Assembly (NCBI GenBank): GCA_035622175.1
Contig: DASPVV010000091.1
Location: forward strand, 36,165 to 100,164
Reading direction: 5' to 3'
Length of the DNA: 64,000 bases
Source: JAFAGX01 sp035622175
GTDB taxonomy: Bacteria; Acidobacteriota; Terriglobia; Terriglobales; Acidobacteriaceae
Positions 17,285 to 26,461 of this stretch are shown piece after piece. The translations under genes were made by a program, and so were the position numbers. Position 1 is the first letter of the stretch. Each line of letters starts with the position of its first letter. The notes beneath the pieces are model-generated. The model was not told the DNA's origin, ran no database searches, and worked only from the letters and a program-made list of their open reading frames with translations.

Positions 17285-17515
17285 CTACATCACCAGCGCA
17301 AGGTTCTCCAACTCATGCTGCAGCACTGGCATGGAACATCCCGACATTTCCACGCGTCCAGCGGCGTCCATCGCGGCCTGGGGCGAGACTCCGTAACCGC
17401 GTCCCATCAAAAACACCTGCAGCAATTCCGCCGCATCTCTGGAATCGACGATCCCAGCCTGTAAAAGGTCATTTCGTAAGGCAGTGAGTTCTGTCACCGT
17501 AAATCGTTCTTTCAT
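17285..17515 (-). CDS. Small hypothetical protein
   Basis: A 76-residue soluble protein I cannot assign. It begins MKERFTVTELTALRNDLL, continues with SRDAAELLQVFLMGRGYGVS, and looks helical throughout. GGAGG with eight-base spacing favours the ATG at 17515 over the GTG at 17524. The good ribosome site, the flanking terminator and a non-repetitive sequence support a real gene. Confidence 0.6.
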   Translation of the reverse strand: MKERFTVTELTALRNDLLQAGIVDSRDAAELLQVFLMGRGYGVSPQAAMDAAGRVEMSGCSMPVLQHELENLALVM

Positions 17516-17748
17516 GGCCGTCACCTCCGACCCTCTTTTTCTTTAGACTCCATCGGGGCTCACTAGGTTGACGTGCAATTTCGCTGCCGTAAAAGCAGAG
17601 CTCCTGTCAGGAAGTCCGCTACCTGCTTAAACCCCTTACAATGCGACAAGTTGCGGAGCTAGAGTCGGCGGAGGGATGGCACCAAGGTGGGGGAGACAGA
17701 ACGTCTCAGGGCGGGACACTGTGTGTCTTTCTGAGCCAAGTTTGTGGC

Positions 17749-17919
17749 TTAGGATGGTTCGCTCACCGCTTCATCCACCAACAAAATCGGAATGTCGTCG
17801 CGCACAGGATAAACGCGTCGACACTCTCCACACCTCAGGCTCTCACCACCCGGTTTGAGCACCAGCGGTTTTCTGCACACCGGGCAGACCAGCATATCGA
17901 GCAACTCTTGGGAGATCAT
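17749..17919 (-). CDS. Trm112-family (UPF0434) zinc protein
   Basis: A 56-residue protein that is easily missed because of its size. It has the Trm112/YcaR fold pattern: ISQELLDMLVCPVC, then SLRCGEC, RRVYPVRDDIPIL and LLVDEA. Cys12, Cys15, Cys30 and Cys33 make the four-cysteine zinc site. Trm112 proteins activate methyltransferases in eukaryotes and archaea; the bacterial members have no firmly established partner. Its start lies ten bases after the remains of a decayed gene on the same strand, so the two were probably cotranscribed. Confidence 0.85.
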   Translation of the reverse strand: MISQELLDMLVCPVCRKPLVLKPGGESLRCGECRRVYPVRDDIPILLVDEAVSEPS

Positions 17920-17928
17920 GCAGGTATT

Positions 17929-18262
17929 TTAGACGAATCTGGCTTCATCGCGGCCGAACCAAATTTCGCTGACGGCATCTTCGGATTCGCGAGTGGCAAT
18001 GGCGAAAAAGCTGCTTGGCAAGCCGGGCGGGATCGCGCGGACGTTTGGCTCGCCTAGCGTGTCATCGCCCGAACGCCCAAGCGAGGCTGCGCAACTTCAA
18101 ACTGATCGACCACCAGCTCATTCGATGCGAAACGCACAACCATAGCCAATGGGTAGGGAGGGAGGCAAAAGGCGGACGTATTCGCGCCTCATCAGATTCC
18201 CTAAGCTTCCAGCCGTCGACGACCACCTTCGCCGTGGGCAAGCCCAGACGATCGGCGAAGGG
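17929..18262 (-). pseudogene. Frameshifted remnant of an unidentified gene
   Basis: Three successive protein-like fragments lie in three different minus-strand frames. They are ADRLGLPTAKVVVDGWKLRE (from ~18262), VVRFASNELVVDQFEVAQPR (18143-18054, closed by TAG) and PGLPSSFFAIATRESEDA continuing to a TAA at 17931-17929. Each has ordinary coding composition and they join end to end in order, so I read them as one gene broken by two frameshifts. I do not recognise the family. Sequencing error rather than true decay cannot be excluded. Confidence 0.5.
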
Positions 18263-18293
18263 TTAGTCGCACCGCCGATTGTGCCTGCCGCCG

Positions 18294-19076
18294 CTAGGCC
18301 TCGGTTCGTTGTCGCCCTCTTACGCCACCCTTGACTCCACTGGGACGGAGTCTCTCGCCGGTAGCGGCTCTCGCCAGATGATTGCCGTTCGATGACCCGG
18401 AGCGGCTGGCCGGAGGTAGCGGGGCAGCCGTATTGATCCCCTTGTATCGGCTGCGGGCCAGGAGAAGCTTGTCGAGCGCCTTCTCTTCTATGGGTTGTTG
18501 CCGTCCCAGAATGTGGGTCACCAGGGTGATTTGGGCGAAGTGCTCGACGGTTTCCATCTTCATGTAGGCATGCTCCAAGGTGTCGCCGTAGGTCACCACT
18601 CCGTGGTTTGACATCAAAATCGCGTCATATTGCGAGACCAGCGGACGGAGCGTTTCTGAGAGTTCGGGCGTTCCCGGAGTGCCGTACCTGGCGAGCGGGA
18701 TCGATCCCAGACCAATGACCATCTCGCACGCCAAGGGCTGATCGAGGGCCAGTCCCGCCGCGGCAAAGCCTGTCGCCGTGGGGGGATGCGCGTGCACGAT
18801 CCCGCCAATGTCGGCACGAAGACGATAGATCAGCAGATGCATGGCGATTTCGCTCGAGACCGGGTGACGCCCGGCGACGATCCTACCCTCCAGATCCACG
18901 ATAACCAGGTCGCTGGCCCGCAGGGCACCCTTGCTCATTCCCGTCGGTGTCGAAAGAATGCGCCCGCCCGCAAGACGCATGGAAAGATTGCCATCCATAG
19001 CGGCGACGTAGCCACGCTCATGCAAGAGCCTGCCAAAGTGGACGATTTCGCGTCGGTACCTAGTTTCGTTGGACAT
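18294..19076 (-). CDS. Class II aldolase/adducin-family protein (FucA-like)
   Basis: Zinc-dependent class II aldolase fold, 260 residues, like L-fuculose-phosphate aldolase and relatives. SMRLAGGRILSTPTGMSKG binds the phosphate group, and HAHPPTATGFA supplies two His zinc ligands. The third is probably His in METVEHFAQ, and the acidic catalytic residue is in VSSEIAMH. The last ~40 residues are low-complexity and basic, unlike the compact family C-terminus. Exact substrate cannot be read from sequence, and no sugar kinase or isomerase is adjacent. Confidence 0.85.
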   Translation of the reverse strand: MSNETRYRREIVHFGRLLHERGYVAAMDGNLSMRLAGGRILSTPTGMSKGALRASDLVIVDLEGRIVAGRHPVSSEIAMHLLIYRLRADIGGIVHAHPPTATGFAAAGLALDQPLACEMVIGLGSIPLARYGTPGTPELSETLRPLVSQYDAILMSNHGVVTYGDTLEHAYMKMETVEHFAQITLVTHILGRQQPIEEKALDKLLLARSRYKGINTAAPLPPASRSGSSNGNHLARAATGERLRPSGVKGGVRGRQRTEA

Positions 19077-19225
19077 GATTCAATTCGAGTTCTCGAGTTC
19101 GCACGGACCCAGAGCGCGTATGGTAACCTACGCGCATCCCGAAAACAATCCATTGTTCTTCGGAGGTTCCCCGGTTCGAGGCAAGCGCTGGCCGACGCCG
19201 GGGCGGCATCGCTCCAGTCTGTATC

Positions 19226-19231
19226 TATAAT
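19226..19231 (+). promoter_or_regulatory. -10 box immediately upstream of queA
   Basis: A perfect TATAAT ends only eight bases before the GTG that begins the canonical QueA N-terminus, with no clear -35 match. Transcription would begin at or next to the start codon. Confidence 0.55.
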
Positions 19232-19239
19232 GAGATCCC

Positions 19240-20334
19240 GTGCGGGTTGCCGAGTTCGACTACGATCTTCCTCGAGAACTGATTGCGCAAGAGCCGTTGC
19301 CTGAGCGGGCTGCCTCCCGGCTCCTGCATCTTGATCGCAGCTCGGCAACCATCCGGGATCGATGGTTCCGCGAGTTCCCCTCCCTGCTCCGGCCCGACGA
19401 CCTGGTCGTATTCAACAACACTCGTGTATTCCCTGCCCGCCTGTATGGAAGGAGAAGTGGCCGCAACGCTCAGCCGGTCAGTCGACGCAATCCCGCCGCA
19501 GGAGATTTCCTGACCGGTCGGGTTGAAGTACTCTTGACCCGCCGGATTTCCGAGCAGCCGAATGAGTGGGAATGCCTGGTTCATCCTGGACGCAAGATCG
19601 GGGTCGGAGAGCTGCTGTTCTTCGGAGACCATCATGAGCTCCAGGCCGAGGTTGTGGCCCGCGATAGTTTTGGCAAGCGCCGGCTGCGATTTCAGCCGGT
19701 TTCCGACTTTGCCGGGCTGATCGAACAGCTCGGGCACGTACCCCTTCCGCCCTACATTGATCGAGAAGACTGCCCCGCCGACCGGGATCGCTATCAGACG
19801 GTCTATGCTCAGCAACCGGGTTCGGTGGCCGCCCCCACCGCAGGTCTGCACTTCAGCCATGAGATCCTGGAGCAAATGCGAGAGCGTGGCATCGAGACCA
19901 CCCAAATCACCCTGCATGTCGGTCTGGGGACGTTCCAGCCGGTGCGGGTCGAGCAAGTCGAAGACCACCGCTTAGATCGCGAATCCTATACGATCCCCGA
20001 GGAAGCAGCCTCGAAGCTCAATCGCGCCCGCCGCGAGCGACGCCGGGTGGTGGCCGTCGGCACGACTACGGTTCGAGCCCTGGAGGATGGCTTTCCGCGC
20101 TCCGGCAATCGCTCAATCCAACCGGGCACCGGGGAAGCCGGGCTGTTCATTTATCCCGGCTATCAGTTTCAGGTCGTGGGCAGCATACTCACGAATTTCC
20201 ACCTCCCCCAATCCACCCTGTTGATGCTGGTATGCGCGTTCGCCGGACAACAAGCCACTCTCAAGGCTTACCAACACGCCACCCAGGAGAAGTACCGGTT
20301 CTATTCTTATGGCGATTGCATGTTGGTCGAGTAG
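19240..20334 (+). CDS. queA: SAM:tRNA ribosyltransferase-isomerase
   Basis: Penultimate enzyme of queuosine synthesis; it transfers and isomerises the ribosyl of S-adenosylmethionine onto preQ1 in tRNA to give epoxyqueuosine. The N-terminus VAEFDYDLPRELIAQEPLPE, VFNNTRVFPARLYG, TAGLHFSHEIL and NFHLPQSTLLMLVCAFAG are family blocks, and 364 residues is normal. The start is GTG with no strong ribosome site and a TATAAT eight bases upstream. It works in the same pathway as gluQ in this window. No tgt, queF or queC is nearby. Confidence 0.95.
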   Translation: MRVAEFDYDLPRELIAQEPLPERAASRLLHLDRSSATIRDRWFREFPSLLRPDDLVVFNNTRVFPARLYGRRSGRNAQPVSRRNPAAGDFLTGRVEVLLTRRISEQPNEWECLVHPGRKIGVGELLFFGDHHELQAEVVARDSFGKRRLRFQPVSDFAGLIEQLGHVPLPPYIDREDCPADRDRYQTVYAQQPGSVAAPTAGLHFSHEILEQMRERGIETTQITLHVGLGTFQPVRVEQVEDHRLDRESYTIPEEAASKLNRARRERRRVVAVGTTTVRALEDGFPRSGNRSIQPGTGEAGLFIYPGYQFQVVGSILTNFHLPQSTLLMLVCAFAGQQATLKAYQHATQEKYRFYSYGDCMLVE

Positions 20335-20508
20335 GACTTCGTCCCGATACTCTATCCCGATGGGCGGCCAGGAATCGGCCGCCTCACCTCCGCAACCGCT
20401 GCCTGGGGCTGAAAAGCGCGGAGTTCCGTCCGCCTCGGATCGGCCTGGATTGGCGGCCAGGGGGGGCAGCCAACGCGCTATACTGAGGTCGAAAAAACGG
20501 AGTGCAAG

Positions 20509-21093
20509 ATGGGCCCACAAGCGCTGTCCCAGCCAGTTTCCATCCAGGACTTTGTTGCCGGATTGCGCAGATTTCCCGAAGCCAGCTTCGACCAGACCGA
20601 CTCGATCCTAGAGTTTCTGCTCACCATGCCGGTCGCTCCCGCTACTCTGGGCCCTTACTTAACCTGGGATCGCCAGCATTACACCCGAAATCTAATTGAC
20701 AAGACGCTGCGTTACGAGCTGATTGCGATCTGCTGGGAGATTGGGCAGATCAGCTCAGTGCACAATCATCGCGACCAGAACTGCTGGATGGCGGTACCGT
20801 TCGGCCGGTTGATGGTGGAGAATTACCACGTGCTCCGGCAGGATCTGAAAAACGGTACCTGTCGGCTCGAAACCGCCAACCGTGTGGAAATGAATCCCAC
20901 TCTTCCCTGCGCCGTGGATCCGCTCCGCCCGGTGCATCGGGTCTTGAACCTTCGCGAGTTCGGTGAGCGAGCGGTAAGCCTCCACGTGTATTCGCGACCC
21001 TTCGATACCTGTGTCGTTTATTCTCCCGAGCAAGGCACATGCGGAGAGATCCAACTGCACTACACCACCGAGTACGGAAAAGCTAAAAAATAA
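20509..21093 (+). CDS. Cysteine dioxygenase, type I
   Basis: Cupin iron enzyme oxidising L-cysteine to cysteine sulfinate. The metal ligands HNH in ISSVHNHRDQNCWM and His in VSLHVYSRPFDTC are present. A Cys seven residues after the first His corresponds in position to the Cys that forms the Cys-Tyr crosslink in mammals, and a Tyr occurs in the HVYSRP region. The product is 194 residues, close to the type I length. TATACT at ~20480 and CGGAG just before the ATG support expression as its own unit ahead of polA. Confidence 0.88.
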   Translation: MGPQALSQPVSIQDFVAGLRRFPEASFDQTDSILEFLLTMPVAPATLGPYLTWDRQHYTRNLIDKTLRYELIAICWEIGQISSVHNHRDQNCWMAVPFGRLMVENYHVLRQDLKNGTCRLETANRVEMNPTLPCAVDPLRPVHRVLNLREFGERAVSLHVYSRPFDTCVVYSPEQGTCGEIQLHYTTEYGKAKK

Positions 21094-21230
21094 CTGCCGC
21101 AACCGCAATCGTGCGCAGCCGGCTACGCCTGGCGCCGCCAGATCTCTAGAAGTGTCTTCCCTAGGCCCAGGCGGGGGCCGGCCTGGTCCCTGCTACACTT
21201 TAGGTGGCCAAGCAGAAGGTCATCCCCCAC

Positions 21231-24002
21231 ATGAAGGCTGAGAATCAGGTTTCGAGTCCCCCACCCCCGAGCCCTTCCCCACCCGGCGCGGGGAGCGCGG
21301 GGCGCATTTTCCTGATCGACGCCATGTCGTTTATCTTTCGCGCCTATCATGCCATGGCCCGACAGAGGGGAATGTCTACCAAGACGGGCTTGCCCACGGC
21401 GGCAACCTATGTGTTCGTCAACATGCTGCGCAAATTGCGCGACGACTTCGCACCCCAATATCTGGCGGCGGTCTTCGACGTGGCGGCGCCTACGTTTCGC
21501 GACGAACAGGCAGGGACGATCACCACCGTGCGCAAGTTCGATCTGAAGACCCAAACTTTTCAGGAGATTCAGTACCGCGGTTACAAGGCCAATCGCAGCG
21601 AGATGCCCGGCGATCTGGCGCAGCAGTTGCCCTACATACGCCGAGCCCTCGAAGCCTACCGAATTCCCATGCTTGAGCTCGCGGGTTACGAAGCCGATGA
21701 CGTCATCGGAACTTTGGCGCGGAAGGCGGTCGAGCAGTCGTACTCGGTCTATGTGGTATCGAGCGACAAAGATATGTTGCAGTTGGTCAACGACCAGATT
21801 CAAGTGCTCAATCCACCCAAAGACAATCTGATCTGTGATCGCAAAAAGGTAGAGGAAGTTCTCGGAGTGCCTCCGGAGAGGGTGGTGGACGTGATGGCCT
21901 TGCGCGGGGACACGATCGATAATGTCCCGGGCGCACCGGGAATCGGCGACAGAGGCTCTGTCGAACTCATCCGGCGCTTCGGCACCGTCGAGCAGGCCAT
22001 TGCCGGCGCCGCCATGGTGGAAAAGAAGACCTATCGCGAGTCGCTCGAGAACAATAGCGACATCATCCTTCTCAGCAAGAAGCTGGTAACCATTGATTGC
22101 GCAGTGCCGGTTGCATTCGATGCGAGTGCGATGCAAGCCGGCGAACCCGATCTTGAAGCTCTGCGCCGGCTCTTCACGGAACTCGAGTTCACTTCTTTAT
22201 TGAAGGACCTGCTGCCGATCGGAGAGGTCCACGCGGGACGATATTCGGAAGCGAAGACCGCGAAGGATCTCGCAGGAGTCCTCGAGCCGAGGACGCCGGA
22301 CTGCCCCCTCTCGCTGGCGCTCGCCAGTGCGATTCCTGCCGCGCCAGACGCCGAAAAGGAAGAGGAAAACTGCGATGACGGCCGGCTGCCACTCCGGCCG
22401 GAGACGGCTCGAGAAGACGTGCCCTTGAGCATCGCAATTGCATCAAGGTCGGGCGAGGCCGTCACGGTCACGGCCCAGAATCTGGAAGCGATGGCCAGCC
22501 TGAAATCGGTTCTGGCCGACGCCAAGAGGGCCAAGGCGATTCACGATTGGAAGACCGCCAGCCATATCTTGGAGCAGCACGGAATCATCCTGCGCGGGGT
22601 CGAACACGATCCCATGCTGTACTCCTATTTGCTCGATCCCACCTACTCTTCGCATGGCTTGGCCGATGTGGCGTTGCGGCGATTCAACCTGCAGCTCAGC
22701 GGAACTTTGCCGGAAGCGGCGGATATGACCGGCAGGCTGGCATGGGCACTGCGCCGCGAAGTGGAAGCTCAGGGGCTGCTCCGGCTGTACCAGGAGATTG
22801 ACCTGCCGCTCGCGCCCGTACTCGCGCGCATGGAGCGAGCCGGAGTGAAGATTGATCGCCGAGCCTTGGCGGAGATGTCGGCGCGCCTCGAAGAAGCCAT
22901 CGACCGGAAAGCGAAAGAGATCTATGCCAGCTGCGGAGAGGAATTCAATATCAGCTCCCCCAAGCAATTGGGAGACGTTCTGTTCAACCGCTTAGGTCTG
23001 CCCAAGCCGGTAAAATACGGCAAAGGCAAAACCATTTCGACGGCCGTGGACGTGCTCGAGGGGTTGGCCGCGACCCATGAGGCGCCACGCTTGGTGCTCG
23101 AGTATCGCCAGCTCACCAAACTCAAATCCACCTACGTGGATGCCCTGCCGGCGCTGCTCAATGCCTCGACCGGACGGCTGCACACGACGTTTGCTCAAAC
23201 CGGCACGGCCACCGGCCGATTGTCCTCGGCCAATCCCAATCTGCAAAACATTCCCGTTCGTACCGAACTGGGGCGCGAGATTCGCGCCGCCTTCATCGCC
23301 GAGCCGGGTCATCGCCTGCTGGCGGCTGATTATTCGCAGATCGAACTGCGTCTGCTGGCGCATTTCTCCGAAGACCCTCTTCTGCTCGAAGCCTATCGCC
23401 GGGGGGAGGATATTCACACCTTGACGGCATCTGAGATCTTCGCCGTTCCCCCGCTGATGGTAACCCCCGAGCACCGGCGTCGAGCCAAGGTGGTGAATTT
23501 CGGCATTGTCTACGGACTCTCGCCGTTCGGGCTATCCCAGAGTTTGGGCATTGCCACCGGGGAGGCGAAAACCTTCATTGATGCGTATTTTGAGAAGTAC
23601 CGCGGGGTGCGAACCTTCATCGATCGGACGCTCGCGGGGGCGCGTCGTGAGCAAAAAGTACGAACCCTGTTCGGACGGGTACGCCCCATTCCCGACATCC
23701 TGAGCAAGAACGCGAATCTGCGCGGATTTGCCGAGCGCACCGCGGTCAATACGCCCCTGCAAGGAACCGCCGCCGATCTGATCAAGCTGGCAATGATTCG
23801 CATCGACGCCGCCATCAGACAACGCGGCTTGGCCGCCAGGATGACACTCCAGGTGCATGACGAGCTGGTGTTTGAGGTGCCCGACTCGGAGATCGAGGAG
23901 ATGAAAAGCCTGGTGCGTGAGCAGATGGAAAACGTACGCCCGCTCGCGGTGCCGCTGGTCGTAGAAATCGGGATCGGGCCAAGCTGGCGAGATCTGGAGT
24001 GA
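21231..24002 (+). CDS. polA: DNA polymerase I
   Basis: Family A polymerase for gap filling and Okazaki processing, ~923 residues. The N-terminal 5' nuclease runs from IFLIDAMSFIFRAYHAMARQ through ELAGYEADDVIGTLA and SSDKDMLQLV. A middle exonuclease-like domain (~residues 390-560) lacks a recognisable D-x-E motif. The polymerase domain has motif A (LLAADYSQIELRLLAHFS), motif B (RRRAKVVNFGIVYGLS) and motif C (LQVHDELVFEVP). The ATG at 21231 follows AAGG; a GTG at 21204 would add nine residues. Confidence 0.95.
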   Translation: MKAENQVSSPPPPSPSPPGAGSAGRIFLIDAMSFIFRAYHAMARQRGMSTKTGLPTAATYVFVNMLRKLRDDFAPQYLAAVFDVAAPTFRDEQAGTITTVRKFDLKTQTFQEIQYRGYKANRSEMPGDLAQQLPYIRRALEAYRIPMLELAGYEADDVIGTLARKAVEQSYSVYVVSSDKDMLQLVNDQIQVLNPPKDNLICDRKKVEEVLGVPPERVVDVMALRGDTIDNVPGAPGIGDRGSVELIRRFGTVEQAIAGAAMVEKKTYRESLENNSDIILLSKKLVTIDCAVPVAFDASAMQAGEPDLEALRRLFTELEFTSLLKDLLPIGEVHAGRYSEAKTAKDLAGVLEPRTPDCPLSLALASAIPAAPDAEKEEENCDDGRLPLRPETAREDVPLSIAIASRSGEAVTVTAQNLEAMASLKSVLADAKRAKAIHDWKTASHILEQHGIILRGVEHDPMLYSYLLDPTYSSHGLADVALRRFNLQLSGTLPEAADMTGRLAWALRREVEAQGLLRLYQEIDLPLAPVLARMERAGVKIDRRALAEMSARLEEAIDRKAKEIYASCGEEFNISSPKQLGDVLFNRLGLPKPVKYGKGKTISTAVDVLEGLAATHEAPRLVLEYRQLTKLKSTYVDALPALLNASTGRLHTTFAQTGTATGRLSSANPNLQNIPVRTELGREIRAAFIAEPGHRLLAADYSQIELRLLAHFSEDPLLLEAYRRGEDIHTLTASEIFAVPPLMVTPEHRRRAKVVNFGIVYGLSPFGLSQSLGIATGEAKTFIDAYFEKYRGVRTFIDRTLAGARREQKVRTLFGRVRPIPDILSKNANLRGFAERTAVNTPLQGTAADLIKLAMIRIDAAIRQRGLAARMTLQVHDELVFEVPDSEIEEMKSLVREQMENVRPLAVPLVVEIGIGPSWRDLE

Positions 24003-24147
24003 GCCGAGCGAGGGTCCGCAAGTTGCCTTGATCAGCAGCCAGCGCTCTGAGTCTAATTCGATGTTTCTCGAATCTGGGTCAGCGCCGGGCGGGAACGTTG
24101 CGAGAGCACCCAAAGTCGGCTTGCAGCCATGGTCTGCGCTTTCCTGA

Positions 24148-24345
24148 CTAAGATTGGCCGCTACCCGCTCGCTCCCGCTCCGCGGCTTCGCGCAGCATTC
24201 GGCGGTCCCGAGCGTGGGCGATTCTGCGGGCGCGGATCAGGCGTCGCAGCACGAAGTAAAACAGGAACCAGGCGAGGGTGCCGGCGGCGAACAGCAGCAG
24301 CAGCAGATTGCCCATCGCGGCGAGATTCTCGAGCCATGCCCTCAT
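24148..24345 (-). CDS. Small single-span membrane protein
   Basis: A 65-residue candidate with one hydrophobic helix (MGNLLLLLFAAGTLAWFLFY) followed by a strongly basic then mixed-charge helix (RRLIRARRIAHARDRRML). It starts with ATG 39 bases after the glmM stop on the same strand, so it could be the last gene of the cdaA-cdaR-glmM operon. The basic stretch after the helix predicts an N-out, C-in topology. I do not recognise a family, and composition alone does not prove it is expressed. Confidence 0.5.
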   Translation of the reverse strand: MRAWLENLAAMGNLLLLLFAAGTLAWFLFYFVLRRLIRARRIAHARDRRMLREAAERERAGSGQS

Positions 24346-24384
24346 GATTCGACGCCGGATGTGGCCGCTCGGAGCACAGCCGGA

Positions 24385-25767
24385 TCAGCTACCCAGGGCC
24401 TGCCGGATCGCACCCGCAATGTTCTCGGCCAACGCTTTCATGGTGTCCACGGATTCGGCTTCCACCATGACGCGGGCGAGTGTTTCGGTGCCGGAATAGC
24501 GAACCACGAGACGCCCATTGCCATCGAGTTTGCGTTCGGCGGCTTCGATGGCTTGCTGAATGGACGCGACCTGGGAGAAGGGTACCTTCTCCCGCACCGG
24601 CACGTTCTGAATGATCTGGGGAAACACCTTCAGGTCGTGAATCAGGGCAGCCAGAGGCTGGCCGGTTCGGGCTACGATCTCCATCACCCGTAAAGCGGTA
24701 AGTAAGCCATCGCCCGTGGTCGCTTCCCCATCCAGGAAGATCACGTGTCCGGATTGCTCACCGCCCAAAATGGCGCCCGTTTTCTGCATCTCTTCGAGCA
24801 CATACTTATCGCCGACATTGGCCCGCAGCATACGGATTCCCGACCGCCGCAAGGCGACTTCGAGCCCCATGTTCGACATGGTGGTTGCCACCAGGGTCGA
24901 ACCGACCAGAAGGCCGCGCGATCCGAGGTCCCGGGCGACTAACAAGAGGACGCCGTCGCCATTCACCACATGGCCATTCGCGTCCGAGAAGATGGCACGG
25001 TCGGCATCGCCGTCGAAGGTCACGCCCAGGTCGAATTGCCCGGCTCTCTCTCGCACCGAGCGAGCTAAGACCTCCGGATGTAAAGCGCCACAGTTCTCAT
25101 TGATGTTCTTGCCGTCGGGCGAGGCGCCTTGAAACGTTGCCTGGACACCGCAGGCGCGAAACAGTTCCGGAGCTTCCGCCGTGGCCGCACCATTGGCACA
25201 ATCCACCAAAATCTTCACGCGGCTCAGATCGGTCTTCGTGTTCCCCTGAAGCCAGGCGATATAGGCCTGGCGCAAGTCGGCCTCGCCGGGCAAACTTCGC
25301 GCCTGAGCCGCGGGGGGAATGTTCGCTCGCTGGTGATCCTCGAGCAGGGCGAAAATCTCCTGCTCGATCGTAAGTTCATCAGCGTCGGGCAGCTTGTATC
25401 CGTCCCCGGAAAAGATCTTGATACCGTTGTCGGTCCAGGGATTGTGCGAGGCCGAGATCACCACCCCGGCGCTAAATTTCCGCGAGCGGGCAAGATAGGC
25501 GATGCCGGGAGTGGTGATGATGCCCGCGCTTCGCACGCGACAGCCGCAGGAGGCCAGTCCTTCGCTGACCCGGTCGGCGATCCAGGAACTGGACTCCCGG
25601 GTATCCTGGCCAATCACCACCTCGGGGTGGGCCTGGCTACGGAGCAAGACATGACCGAGAGCGCGCCCGATCAGGTAGGTGCTCTCGAGGGTCAAGGGGA
25701 ATTCGCCGGCGACCCCGCGAATGCCATCCGTGCCGAAAAGTTGTCGGGTTGTCGAACTCTTAGCCAT
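24385..25767 (-). CDS. glmM: Phosphoglucosamine mutase
   Basis: Converts glucosamine-6-phosphate to glucosamine-1-phosphate for UDP-GlcNAc and peptidoglycan. FGTDGIRGVAGE opens the protein. The phosphoserine loop GVVISASHNPWTDNGIKIF, the metal loop TFDGDADRAIFSD, the sugar loop GGEQSGHVIF and the phosphate loop VVRYSGTE all follow in order. At 460 residues it has normal length. It begins seven bases after cdaR, and this three-gene order is the conserved one in which c-di-AMP synthase can bind and restrain GlmM. Confidence 0.96.
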   Translation of the reverse strand: MAKSSTTRQLFGTDGIRGVAGEFPLTLESTYLIGRALGHVLLRSQAHPEVVIGQDTRESSSWIADRVSEGLASCGCRVRSAGIITTPGIAYLARSRKFSAGVVISASHNPWTDNGIKIFSGDGYKLPDADELTIEQEIFALLEDHQRANIPPAAQARSLPGEADLRQAYIAWLQGNTKTDLSRVKILVDCANGAATAEAPELFRACGVQATFQGASPDGKNINENCGALHPEVLARSVRERAGQFDLGVTFDGDADRAIFSDANGHVVNGDGVLLLVARDLGSRGLLVGSTLVATTMSNMGLEVALRRSGIRMLRANVGDKYVLEEMQKTGAILGGEQSGHVIFLDGEATTGDGLLTALRVMEIVARTGQPLAALIHDLKVFPQIIQNVPVREKVPFSQVASIQQAIEAAERKLDGNGRLVVRYSGTETLARVMVEAESVDTMKALAENIAGAIRQALGS

Positions 25768-25774
25768 GCGAGAT

Positions 25775-26461
25775 CTAGCCGCCGTTTTTGGGAACCACCT
25801 TCTGCATCATAATCGTGATCCGCACCGGGTCGAGGTTCGTCACCTGCACCAGAGGGTCGGCCACGTAGGCATGCCGCAGCAGGGCGATCCGATTGATCAC
25901 CCCGGTGATGTCCACCGGGTCGGTGGTCGCCGATTCGACGGCTTCGACTCGCTTCTCGGGGCCAACAATCAGTACGACAGACGGGTCGACCACAATCTGG
26001 CCGATCTGATAGCCCTGGGCGAAGGAGCCCACGACTCTAGGTTCGACGGGAACTTGCCGGGTCACCCGAAAGTCGAAGGCCAGGCGGACCTGGCTGGGAA
26101 TCACTTGCAGCACCTGAAGCTCGTGCGGTTGGTGGACCTGATGGGCGGTCAGGTCAAAGGTACGCTCGCCCGGCTTTACCCCCTCCAGCCAGAGGTCCAC
26201 ATACACCTCGGAGGCCTGCAAGCGGCGGATCGCCTGCTCGGGACCGCGCAACCGGACCTGCGCCTTGGGGATGTTTTCCGAACTGATCTCCAGGTTCCCG
26301 GGCATGTTCTCGAATGCGATCGGCACTTCCACCGCAACCTCCGCCGACGGTTGTTCGCTCACCGCCAGCCACAATCCCACGGCCAGCACGAGCGCCACCA
26401 ACTTGAGCCCGAGGTTATGAAATACGTAACGAACCAAGGAACTGTAAATGCCCTTAAACAT
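25775..26461 (-). CDS. cdaR: YbbR-domain protein CdaR, CdaA regulator
   Basis: Membrane-anchored regulator of c-di-AMP synthesis, ~228 residues. One N-terminal helix (LGLKLVALVLAVGLWLAV) is followed by two or more extracytoplasmic YbbR repeats, recognisable from VEVPIAFENMP, VRLRGPEQAIRRL and VVGSFAQGYQIGQIVV. I start it at the ATG at 26461 because AGGAAAG lies upstream and the gene then overlaps cdaA by eight bases; an open frame extends ~90 bases further. The overlap suggests translational coupling with cdaA. Confidence 0.9.
   Translation of the reverse strand: MFKGIYSSLVRYVFHNLGLKLVALVLAVGLWLAVSEQPSAEVAVEVPIAFENMPGNLEISSENIPKAQVRLRGPEQAIRRLQASEVYVDLWLEGVKPGERTFDLTAHQVHQPHELQVLQVIPSQVRLAFDFRVTRQVPVEPRVVGSFAQGYQIGQIVVDPSVVLIVGPEKRVEAVESATTDPVDITGVINRIALLRHAYVADPLVQVTNLDPVRITIMMQKVVPKNGG

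Noticed and set aside
17641..18057. Plus-strand open frame of 138 codons
   Set aside because: It is antisense to the Trm112 gene and the decayed gene, and its translation has no domain-like pattern.
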